Source of the DNA: Kitasatospora humi
Lineage (GTDB): Bacteria > Actinomycetota > Actinomycetes > Streptomycetales > Streptomycetaceae
Direction: 5' to 3'
Length of the DNA: 64,000 nt
NCBI RefSeq assembly: GCF_020907985.1
Contig: NZ_JAJJPA010000038.1
Coordinates: 1-64,000 of the forward strand
A program made the position numbers and the translations under genes. Below, piece by piece: positions 57,203-64,000 of this stretch. Below the pieces are notes generated by a model. It was not told the DNA's origin. It saw only the letters and a program-made list of their open reading frames with translations, and made no database searches. Numbering within the stretch: the stretch's first letter is position 1; every line of letters starts with the position of its first letter.

Positions 57203-58366
57203 TCAGAGGCGCATCGCCTGCGGCACGTCACGGCGGCCGAGATCCGGGCCCTCGTACTCCCGGATGATCTCGTAGCGGGTGTTGCGCTCGACCGGCCGGA
57301 AACCGGCGTCCCGGATCAGCTCCAGCAGGTCGTCACGGCCCAGCTTGTTCGGGGTGCCGAAGTTGTCCGCGTCGTGCGTGATCTTGTACTCGACCACCGA
57401 GCCGTCCATGTCGTCCGCGCCGTGGCTGAGCGCCAGCTGCGCGGTGGTGACGCCGTGCATCACCCAGAACACCTTGACGTGCGGCACGTTGTCGAAGAGC
57501 AGCCGGGAGACCGCGAAGGTCTTCAGCGCCTCGGCGCCGGTGGCCATCTCGGTGCGCTCCATCAGCCGGTTGCGGACCACGCCGTCCTTGGAGTCGTGGA
57601 AGTCGTGCTGGTAGCGCAGCGGGATGAAGACCTGGAAACCGCCGGTCTCGTCCTGCAGCTCGCGCAGCCGCAGCACGTGGTCCACCCGGTGCCGGGGCTC
57701 CTCGATGTGCCCGTAGAGCATGGTGCACGGGGTCTTCAGGCCCTTGCCGTGCGCCAGCCGGTGGATCCGCGACCAGTCCTCCCAGTGGGTCTCGTGGTCG
57801 ACGATGTGCCGGCGCACCTCCCAGTCGAAGATCTCCGCGCCGCCGCCGGTCAGCGACTCCAGGCCGGCGTCGATCAGCTCGTCCAGGATCTCACTGGCAC
57901 TCAGCCCGCTGATCTTCTCGAACCAGTGGATCTCGGTGGCGGTGAACGCCTTCAGCGAGACGTTCGGCAGCGCCGCCTTCAGCTCCCGCAGGCTGCGCGG
58001 GTAGTAGCGCCAGGGCAGCGTCGGGTGCAGGCCGTTGACGATGTGCAGCTCGGTCAGCGACTCGCTCTCCATCGTCTTGGCGAGCCGCACCGCCTCCTCG
58101 ATCCGCATCGTGTAGGCGTCCTTCTCGCCCGGCTTGCGCTGGAACGAGCAGTAGGCGCAGGAGGCGGCGCAGACATTGGTCATGTTGAGGTGGCGGTTGA
58201 CGTTGAAGTGGACGACGTCGCCGTTCTTCTTCGTCCGCACGTGGTGGGCCAGGCCGCCCAACCAGGCCAGGTCGTCGCTCTCGTAGAGCGCGATGCCGTC
58301 CTCGCGGGTCAGGCGCTCGCCCGCGTAGACCTTCGCCTCCAGCTCGCGCTTCAGCCCTGCGTCCAT
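57203..58366 (-). CDS. mqnE: Aminofutalosine synthase MqnE
   Basis: A 387-aa radical-SAM enzyme starting MDAGLKRELEAKVYAGERLT at 58366. The cluster motif is MTNVCAASCAYCSFQR (CxxxCxxC), followed by ELHIVNGLHPTLPWRYYP and SLTGGGAEIFDWEVR. MqnE joins SAM and 3-[(1-carboxyvinyl)oxy]benzoate to give aminofutalosine, the first committed step of the futalosine menaquinone route. With ubiX, mqnP and the UbiD-like gene nearby it marks the menaquinone region. Confidence 0.93.
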   Translation of the reverse strand: MDAGLKRELEAKVYAGERLTREDGIALYESDDLAWLGGLAHHVRTKKNGDVVHFNVNRHLNMTNVCAASCAYCSFQRKPGEKDAYTMRIEEAVRLAKTMESESLTELHIVNGLHPTLPWRYYPRSLRELKAALPNVSLKAFTATEIHWFEKISGLSASEILDELIDAGLESLTGGGAEIFDWEVRRHIVDHETHWEDWSRIHRLAHGKGLKTPCTMLYGHIEEPRHRVDHVLRLRELQDETGGFQVFIPLRYQHDFHDSKDGVVRNRLMERTEMATGAEALKTFAVSRLLFDNVPHVKVFWVMHGVTTAQLALSHGADDMDGSVVEYKITHDADNFGTPNKLGRDDLLELIRDAGFRPVERNTRYEIIREYEGPDLGRRDVPQAMRL

Positions 58367-58421
58367 GCGGTGCCCCGCCTCCTGTGTCCAACCCGTTCGA
58401 AGTCCGGACACGAGACTACGC

Positions 58422-59384
58422 CTATGCCGCCAGCAGCTCGGACAGCAGCTCTGGTTCGACGTTGCCGCCGCTGACCACGGCCGCGAACACCCGGCCGCCC
58501 AGCTCGTCGGCGCGGTGCAGGTAGGCGGCCGTCGCCACCGCGCCGGAGGGCTCGGCGACCAGTCGGCCGCGCCTGGCCAGCACCGCCACGGTCTGCCGGA
58601 TCTCCCGCTCGCTCACCGTCACGATGTCGTCCACGTAGGCCTGCAGGTGCTCGAACGGCAGCACCCCGACGCACGGGTTGCGCAGCCCGTCGGCGATGGT
58701 CCGGTAGGTGTCGGCGACCGGCCAGGGCGTCCGGGTGCCGGCCCGCAGGCTGGCCCGGGCGTCGGCGGCCAGCTCCGGCTCCACCCCGATCACCCGCACC
58801 CCCGGGGTGGTCAGCTTGATCGCCGCCGCGACACCGCTGATCAACCCGCCGCCGGAGACCGGCACCAGCACGGTGTCCAGCTCGTCGGGGGCGTCCTCGC
58901 CGATCTCCAGACCGACCGTGCCCTGCCCCGCGATGACGTACGGGTCGTCGAACGGCGGGACCCAGACGTAGCCGTGGCGCTCGCTCAGCTCGGCCGGGAC
59001 GACCTCCCGCTCCTCGGGCGACACCATGACCACCTCGGCGCCGTACGAGCGGGTGTTCTCGACCTTGACCGCCGGGGAGGTGTCCGGCATCACGATCACG
59101 GCCTTGATCCCCAGCTGCCGGGCCGCGTAGGCGACCGCCTGGGCGTGGTTGCCGCTGGACTGGGCGACCACCCCGCGGGCCCGTTCCCGCTCGCTCAGCG
59201 CGGCCAGCCGGTTGTGGGCACCGCGGATCTTGAAGGCTCCGGTGGGCTGGAGGTTCTCCGGCTTCAGCCAGAGCCGGCGGGGCCCCTCGTCCGCCCACGG
59301 GCAGGGCATCAGCGGGGTGCGGACCGCCACCCCGGCGATCCGCCGCTGCGCGGCCCGCAGCTCCTCCACACCCACCAGCGCCAT
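58422..59384 (-). CDS. Threonine/serine dehydratase (PLP)
   Basis: A 320-aa fold-type II PLP enzyme from the ATG at 59384, which has GGGAG upstream; the frame opens at 59426. The PLP lysine is in PTGAFKIRGAHNRLAAL, followed by AQSSGNHAQAVAYAAR and the phosphate loop VPVSGGGLISGVAAA. No regulatory ACT domain follows, so it is a catabolic-type threonine ammonia-lyase or serine racemase-like enzyme. The AsnC-family regulator next to it may control it. Confidence 0.88.
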   Translation of the reverse strand: MALVGVEELRAAQRRIAGVAVRTPLMPCPWADEGPRRLWLKPENLQPTGAFKIRGAHNRLAALSERERARGVVAQSSGNHAQAVAYAARQLGIKAVIVMPDTSPAVKVENTRSYGAEVVMVSPEEREVVPAELSERHGYVWVPPFDDPYVIAGQGTVGLEIGEDAPDELDTVLVPVSGGGLISGVAAAIKLTTPGVRVIGVEPELAADARASLRAGTRTPWPVADTYRTIADGLRNPCVGVLPFEHLQAYVDDIVTVSEREIRQTVAVLARRGRLVAEPSGAVATAAYLHRADELGGRVFAAVVSGGNVEPELLSELLAA

Positions 59385-59418
59385 CGGTCCCGCTCCCCCT
59401 CCTCGATCGTCCCGGTCG

Positions 59419-59877
59419 TCAGTCACCGGCCAGCGGAAGGTCGCTGACCCGGCTCTCCCACTTGGTCGAGAGCACCACCGTGGTCCTGGTCCGGGCCACG
59501 CCCTTGGTGCCGGAGAGCCGCTTCACCACCGACTCCAGGCCCTCCACGTCGGACACCCGCACCTTGAGCATGTACGAGTCGTCACCCGCGATGAACCAGC
59601 AGTCCTCCACCTCGCCGAGGTCCTTCAACCGGTGCGCCACGTCCTCGTGGTCGGCCGCGTCGGTCAGCTGAAGACCGATCAGCGCCGTCACGCCGAAGCC
59701 GAGCGAGGCCGGATTGACGGTCGCCCGGTAGCCGGTGATCACACCGGCCTGCTCCAGCCGGTTGATCCGGTCCGTGACGCTCGGCCCGGACAGGCCCACC
59801 AGACGGCCCAGTTCCGCGTAGGAGGCCCGCCCGTTCTCGCGGAGCGCCTGGATGAGCTGTCTGTCCACCGTGTCCAT
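59419..59877 (-). CDS. Lrp/AsnC-family regulator
   Basis: A 152-aa regulator starting MDTVDRQLIQALRENGRASY at 59877. The HTH is AELGRLVGLSGPSVTDRINR, and the RAM/ligand domain has FGVTALIGLQLTDAADHED and CWFIAGDDSYMLKVRVSD. Amino acids are the usual ligands. It ends 34 nt before the threonine dehydratase, a common lrp-dehydratase pairing. Confidence 0.92.
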   Translation of the reverse strand: MDTVDRQLIQALRENGRASYAELGRLVGLSGPSVTDRINRLEQAGVITGYRATVNPASLGFGVTALIGLQLTDAADHEDVAHRLKDLGEVEDCWFIAGDDSYMLKVRVSDVEGLESVVKRLSGTKGVARTRTTVVLSTKWESRVSDLPLAGD

Positions 59878-59940
59878 GTACCGTCCCGCGTCCTTCCGAG
59901 CAGATATCGCAGAGAACATACTCTCCCGGCCGGGCGGTTC

Positions 59941-60606
59941 TTACGCCCCCCGCGCCGCTCGGGCCGCACCCAGCTCCCCCTGCCAGCGCCGGTACAGCCG
60001 GTGCGGCACGCCGACCGCGTCCAGCACCCGTCCCGCCACGAAGTCCACCAGCTCCTGGGCGGTCGAGCCGCCCGCGTAGAAGCCCGGCGAAGCCGGCAGG
60101 ACGACCGCCCCGGCCGCGTCCAGTTCCACCAGGTGCCGCAGGGTCACCGAGTCCAGCGGGGTCTCCCTGACGCAGACCACCAGCGGCCGCCGCTCCTTCA
60201 GGGTCACCGCCGCGGCCCGCTGCAGCAGGTCCTTGCTCAGCCCCAGCGCGATCCCGGCCACCGCGCCGGTGGTGGCCGGCACCACCAGCATCCCCTTGGC
60301 CGGGTAGGAGCCGCTGGACGGTCCCGCCGCGAAGTCCCCGGCCGCCCAGTGGCGGACGTTGCCCAGGTCCACCTCGGCGCCGATCCAGGCCGCCAGGTCG
60401 GTCTGCCAGTGCGCGTCCCGGAAGGAGACGCCGGTCTCGTCCAGGATGGTCAGCCGGGCCGCCCGGCTGACCACCAGGTCGACCGCCTCCCCGGCCGCCA
60501 GCAGCGCCCGGATCACCGACGCCGCGTACGGCGTGCCGGAAGCCCCGGAGACCGCGACCACCCAGGGCCGCCGAACGCCGTGCTTCTCGTCCATTTCGTG
60601 AGCCAC
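59941..60606 (-). CDS. ubiX: UbiX-family flavin prenyltransferase
   Basis: A 221-aa protein starting MAHEMDEKHGVRRPWVVAVS (an in-frame ATG at 60594 is the alternative). The flavin site VAVSGASGTPYAASVIRALL and PSSGSYPAKGMLVVPATTG, GLSKDLLQRAAAVTLKERRP are family-typical. UbiX makes prenylated FMN, the cofactor of UbiD decarboxylases; the UbiD-type menaquinone gene is 2.3 kb away, so they should work together. Confidence 0.93.
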   Translation of the reverse strand: MAHEMDEKHGVRRPWVVAVSGASGTPYAASVIRALLAAGEAVDLVVSRAARLTILDETGVSFRDAHWQTDLAAWIGAEVDLGNVRHWAAGDFAAGPSSGSYPAKGMLVVPATTGAVAGIALGLSKDLLQRAAAVTLKERRPLVVCVRETPLDSVTLRHLVELDAAGAVVLPASPGFYAGGSTAQELVDFVAGRVLDAVGVPHRLYRRWQGELGAARAARGA

Positions 60607-60695
60607 CCGGTCACCCTAGGGCCTCGGGCCCGGCAGGCGGCTCCTGCCGGGCCCGGGAGCTGTCGGCCAGGCCCCCCGGGGGGCAGGATGGCCTC

Positions 60696-61451
60696 GTGAC
60701 TGCTCCGGTTCTGCACGACCTCACCCATCAGGTCACCACCGGCATGCCCGTCTACCCGGGCGATCCCGTGGTGTCCCTGCGCCCGGCGCTGACCACCGGC
60801 ACCGCCGGGGTCAACGTGCTCTCCGTCCACCTCGGCTCGCAGTCGGGCACCCATGTGGACGCGCCCTACCACGTGGACGTCACCTGGCCCACCCTGGACG
60901 GGCTGCCGCTGGAGCGCTTCACCGGCCCCGCCGTGCTGGCCGACCTGCGGGCGCTGCCGGCCCGCACCGCGGTGACGGCCGAGCGGCTGGCGCCCGCGCT
61001 GGAGCGCTGCGCCCCGGGGACGGTCCTGCTGCTGGCCACCGGCTGGCCCCGGTTCTGGGGCACCGAGCGCTACCTGGCGCACCCGTACCTGACGCCCGGG
61101 GCGGCCACCGCGATCGTCGAGGCGGGGGTGCGCACCGTCGGCGTGGACGCGCTGAGCGTCGACCCCACCCCCGACCCGGGCCCGGGCGACCCCGCGGTGG
61201 CCGCGCTGCTGGCCGACCTGACGGACGATCACGACCCCGACGCCGCAGCACCGGCCGAACCGCCGGCGCTGGCCGCCCACCGGATCCTGCTCGGCGCCGA
61301 GGGCGGCGGGGTGATCGCCGAGAACCTCACCGACCTGACCGCCCTGCTGGAGGCCCAGGCCCGTCAGAAGCCGATCCGCGTCAGCCTCTTCCCGCTGCGG
61401 CTGGCCGCCGCGGACGGGGCGCCGGTCCGGGCGGTGGCCGAAGTCGGCTGA
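60696..61451 (+). CDS. Cyclase/kynurenine-formamidase-like metal hydrolase
   Basis: A 251-aa protein with GTG at 60696 (TAPVLHDLTHQVTTGMPVYP). The metal motif is SQSGTHVDAPYHVDV, the signature HxxxDxPxH of the cyclase family (PF04199). Later GVDALSVDP and AHRILLGAEGGGVIAENLTD match family ends. Members hydrolyse N-formylkynurenine or isatin, or act in polyketide clusters. It is the only plus-strand gene in this block. Confidence 0.87.
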   Translation: MTAPVLHDLTHQVTTGMPVYPGDPVVSLRPALTTGTAGVNVLSVHLGSQSGTHVDAPYHVDVTWPTLDGLPLERFTGPAVLADLRALPARTAVTAERLAPALERCAPGTVLLLATGWPRFWGTERYLAHPYLTPGAATAIVEAGVRTVGVDALSVDPTPDPGPGDPAVAALLADLTDDHDPDAAAPAEPPALAAHRILLGAEGGGVIAENLTDLTALLEAQARQKPIRVSLFPLRLAAADGAPVRAVAEVG

Positions 61452-61564
61452 CGGATGGTCGGAGCGGGCGGTAGGGTCCGCGGGACCTTAATTGCGCGGC
61501 CCCGACAGGCCGACCCGCCGTGGCGCAGATCGGCGCGCCGGGCCCGGTCCGGGTCGGCGACCGG

Positions 61565-61957
61565 CTACGGCTGCCGGGTTGACCGCTGCGGCGCGGGCAG
61601 CAGGCAGAACGGGTGCCCGGCCGGGTCGGCGTAGATCACCCAGCCGTCCTGGCGCTGCAGGAGGGCCGCGCCGTGCGCGGTCAGCTCCCGCTCCGCCACG
61701 GCGAGGTCCGGCACCTCCACGTCCAGGTGCACCTGCTGCGGGTGGACCGGGTCCGGCCACTGCGGGGGGTGGTAGTCGTCCACCCGCTGGAAGGCCAGCA
61801 CCAGGCCGGACGGGGTGTGCAGGGTGGCCCAGTCGTCGCCCAGCCGCCAGCGCGGGTCCGGCCGGTCCACCTCGCCGCCGAGCAGCAGCGCGTAGAACCG
61901 GGCCAGCGCCGGCGGGTAGTGGCAGTCCAGGACCACGCACTGCAGGGTGCCCAGCAT
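61565..61957 (-). CDS. VOC-superfamily protein
   Basis: A 130-aa protein with the glyoxalase-like pattern LGTLQCVVLDCHYPPALARF, LVLAFQRVDDYHPPQWPD, QQVHLDVEVPDLAVAEREL and GWVIYADPAGHPFCLLP. It corresponds to one betaalphabetabetabeta pair plus; metal ligands His/Glu are partly present. Activity cannot be assigned. It ends 113 nt from the convergent cyclase gene. Confidence 0.82.
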   Translation of the reverse strand: MLGTLQCVVLDCHYPPALARFYALLLGGEVDRPDPRWRLGDDWATLHTPSGLVLAFQRVDDYHPPQWPDPVHPQQVHLDVEVPDLAVAERELTAHGAALLQRQDGWVIYADPAGHPFCLLPAPQRSTRQP

Positions 61958-62025
61958 GACGAGCTCCTCCTAGCGATCGGTGTCTTGCGACCGGTGTCCC
62001 CGCGGCCAGCATGCCGCAGCGCGGC

Positions 62026-62934
62026 TCAGCCGAACCGCAGGCCGCGCAGGAGCAGGTCCAGCAGGGCGAAGGCGAACAGCGAGATGCCGACGAAGCCGTT
62101 GATGCTGAAGAAGGCCCGGTTGAGCCGCGAGATGTCGTGCGGCCGCACGATCGAGTGCTCGTAGACGAAGGCCGCCACCACCACGACCAGGCCGACGTAG
62201 AACGCCGGGCCGGCGTGGGTCAGCACCGCGTACCAGAGCAGCAGCGCGGTGGTGACCGCGTGGCAGGCCCGGGCCCCGTGCAGGGCGCCGGCGATGCCGA
62301 ACCTGGCCGGCACCGAGCGCACCCCCTCGGCGCGGTCGGCGTCCACGTCCTGGCAGGCGTAGATCAGGTCGAAGCCGCCGATCCAGACGCCGACCGCCAG
62401 GCCCAGCACCACGGCCTCCCAGGACCAGCTGCCGGTGACCGCCAGCCAGGCGCCGACCGGGCCCATCGCCTGCGCCAGGCCGAGGATCGCCTGCGGGAAG
62501 TCGGTGAACCGCTTGCCGTACGGATAGACCACCATCGGCACCACCGCGACCGGCGCCAACACCAGGCAGAGCGGGTTGAGCAGCGCCGCCGCGCCCAGGA
62601 ACACCAGCAGCGCGACCGCGGAGCCGGTGTAGGCGGTGCGCAGCGAGACCGCGCCGGTGACCAGCTCGCGCCCCGCCGTGCGCGGGTTGCGGGCGTCCAG
62701 CTCGCGGTCGATGATCCGGTTCGCCGCCATCGCGAAGGTGCGCAGGCTCACCATGGCGACGGTGACGATCAGCAGCTGGCCCCAGTGGATCCGCTTGTCG
62801 GCCAGGAACATCGCGGTGAAGGAGGCGATGTAGGCGAAGGGCAGGGCGAAGATCGAGTGTTCGATCATCACCAGCCGGAGGAAGGACTTGATCTTGCCAG
62901 GGGGCGGCGCCTCAACGAGGTCAGCGGTCGTCAC
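62026..62934 (-). CDS. mqnP: Menaquinone-pathway UbiA prenyltransferase MqnP
   Basis: A 302-aa membrane prenyltransferase with about eight helices. The two Asp motifs are AANRIIDRELDARNPRTAG and IYACQDVDADRAEGVRSVP. In futalosine-pathway genomes this clade prenylates the 1,4-dihydroxy-6-naphthoate intermediate. It begins in a 4-nt ATGA overlap with the UbiD-type gene and is translationally coupled to it. Confidence 0.92.
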   Translation of the reverse strand: MTTADLVEAPPPGKIKSFLRLVMIEHSIFALPFAYIASFTAMFLADKRIHWGQLLIVTVAMVSLRTFAMAANRIIDRELDARNPRTAGRELVTGAVSLRTAYTGSAVALLVFLGAAALLNPLCLVLAPVAVVPMVVYPYGKRFTDFPQAILGLAQAMGPVGAWLAVTGSWSWEAVVLGLAVGVWIGGFDLIYACQDVDADRAEGVRSVPARFGIAGALHGARACHAVTTALLLWYAVLTHAGPAFYVGLVVVVAAFVYEHSIVRPHDISRLNRAFFSINGFVGISLFAFALLDLLLRGLRFG

Positions 62935-64000
62935 AGCCCGTATTCCTTCCAGCGCTCGGTCACCAGGGCCGCCGTGGCCGGGTCCGAGGTGATCATCTCG
63001 GGCCAGCCTCCGTCGCGGGTGTAGCCCTCCTCGGGGAGCTTACGGGTGGCGTCGATGCCCGCCTTGCCACCCCAGAACTTCTGGTACGAGGCGTGGTCCA
63101 GGTGGTCCACCGGCCCCTCGACCACGCTGAGGTCGCGGCTGTAGTCGACGTTGCCCAGCGCCCGCCAGGCGACCTCCTGGTAGTCGTGCACGTCGCAGTC
63201 GGCGTCCACCACGATGATCAGCTTGGTCAGCGACATCATGTGGGCGCCCCAGATCGCGTGCATCACCTTCTGGGCGTGCTTGGGGTACTTCTTGTCGATC
63301 GAGACGATCACGCAGTTGTGGAATCCGCCGGCCTCCGGCAGGTCGTAGTCCACGATGTCCGGCACGATCACCTTGAGCAGCGGCAGGAAGAACCGCTCGG
63401 TGAACTTGCCCAACGGACCGTCCTCGGTCGGCGGCCGGCCGACCACGATGGACTGCAGCAGCGGACGGCGGCGCATGGTGACGCAGTCGATGGTGAGCGC
63501 GGGGAAGAGCTCCTGCGGCGTGTAGAAGCCGGTGTGGTCGCCGAACGGACCCTCCGGCAGCAGCTGCTCGGGCTCCAGCCAGCCCTCCAGGACCACCTCG
63601 GCGTCGGCCGGCACCTGCAGCGGCACCGTCTTGCAGTCGACCATCCGGACCCGCTCGCCGGCCACGAAGCCCGCGAACAGGTACTCGTCGATGTCGCCGG
63701 GCAGCGGGGCGGTGGCCGCGTAGGTCACCACCGGCGGGCAGCCGAAGGCGATCGCCACCGGCAGCCTCTCGCCGCGCTTGGCCGCCACGGCGGCGTGGTT
63801 GCGGCTGTCCTTGTGGATCTGCCAGTGCATGCCGATGGTGCGCTTGTCGTGCCGCTGCAGCCGGTACAGGCCGAGGTTGCGCACCCCGGTGTCCGGATCC
63901 TTGGTGTGGGTCAGGCCCAGGTTGAAGAACGAGCCGCCGTCCTTGGGCCAGGTGAACAGCGCCGGCAGCCGGTCGAGGTCGACGTCCTCGCCGGTGAGCA
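62931..64000 (-). CDS. UbiD-family menaquinone decarboxylase (5' end outside window)
   Basis: At least 356 codons of a UbiD-type decarboxylase; the frame is open to the right window edge. Visible segments are SFFNLGLTHTKDPDTGVRNL, TIGMHWQIHKDSRNHAAVAA, EGPFGDHTGFYTPQ and TMRRRPLLQSIVVGRPPTED, typical of prenylated-FMN decarboxylases (the Arg-Glu-Asp region around QIHKD and the Glu loop at ERLPVAIAFG). It should decarboxylate the prenylated naphthoate in the futalosine route. Stop at 62931 overlaps mqnP. Confidence 0.92.
   Translation of the reverse strand, partial: LTGEDVDLDRLPALFTWPKDGGSFFNLGLTHTKDPDTGVRNLGLYRLQRHDKRTIGMHWQIHKDSRNHAAVAAKRGERLPVAIAFGCPPVVTYAATAPLPGDIDEYLFAGFVAGERVRMVDCKTVPLQVPADAEVVLEGWLEPEQLLPEGPFGDHTGFYTPQELFPALTIDCVTMRRRPLLQSIVVGRPPTEDGPLGKFTERFFLPLLKVIVPDIVDYDLPEAGGFHNCVIVSIDKKYPKHAQKVMHAIWGAHMMSLTKLIIVVDADCDVHDYQEVAWRALGNVDYSRDLSVVEGPVDHLDHASYQKFWGGKAGIDATRKLPEEGYTRDGGWPEMITSDPATAALVTERWKEYGL

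Overview
The window is a 64-kb piece of a very GC-rich actinobacterial chromosome, almost certainly from the Streptomyces/Kitasatospora group. The reasons are the strong third-position G/C bias, frequent GTG starts, the gene order rplL-rplJ-rplA-rplK-nusG-secE-tRNA-Trp-aspC, futalosine-type menaquinone genes, a partial second Nuo operon next to htpX, and several regulatory families typical of streptomycetes. From memory, much of the order follows the S. coelicolor core between roughly SCO4490 and SCO4653 in reverse, so most of the window is conserved core with small accessory inserts.

Layout. 1-5.3 kb: ribosomal protein and transcription/secretion genes (rplL, rplJ with an L10-type leader, a lipoprotein, rplA, rplK, nusG, secE) and tRNA-Trp, all on the minus strand. 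5.4-14.2 kb: aspC, an adenosine deaminase, a tiny His-rich membrane protein, murB, a MerR regulator, a thioesterase whose nucleophile is Ala, two MaoC dehydratase subunits, rpmG, tRNA-Met, tRNA-Thr and a degenerate amidohydrolase. 14.2-20.8 kb: a membrane protein, a 34-bp tandem repeat array, a KimA-type potassium transporter, a frameshifted gene related to the KimA C-terminal domain, a lipoprotein, tRNA-Tyr and yajQ. 20.9-24.0 kb: a NACHT NTPase with an N-terminal RHIM-like motif, and a CYTH protein. 24.3-30.0 kb: accessory metabolism (PLP desulfhydrase/deaminase family, FrsA-like hydrolase with MarR, zinc-free alcohol dehydrogenase with HxlR, an esterase). 30.2-38.4 kb: PAP2 protein, Mug glycosylase, a divergent pair of citrate synthases (one with an N-terminal HTH), YccF, a SpoIIE-type phosphatase with a MASE1 protein, a YciI-like protein and HtpX. 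38.5-48.6 kb: a ten-gene nuoABCHIJKLMN operon lacking nuoD, E, F and G. 48.8-54.9 kb: a histidine kinase, an HtrA-like protease, an AfsK-like Ser/Thr kinase with a PQQ propeller, and a TetR regulator. 55-64 kb: a KAS III, an L,D-transpeptidase, and the menaquinone cluster (mqnE, an AsnC regulator, ubiX, mqnP, UbiD-type decarboxylase) interleaved with a threonine dehydratase, a cyclase and a VOC protein.

How they fit together. The translation genes and Nuo/menaquinone genes are housekeeping: menaquinone made by the futalosine branch is the electron acceptor expected for Nuo-type complexes. The divergent hydrolase/MarR and dehydrogenase/HxlR pairs each share a palindromic operator and look like self-contained inducible units. 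The best candidate for something less described is the NACHT protein: an STAND-type immune-like NTPase carrying a VQVG amyloid-signalling core, close to the tRNA-Tyr that is the SLP1-type integration site in S. coelicolor.
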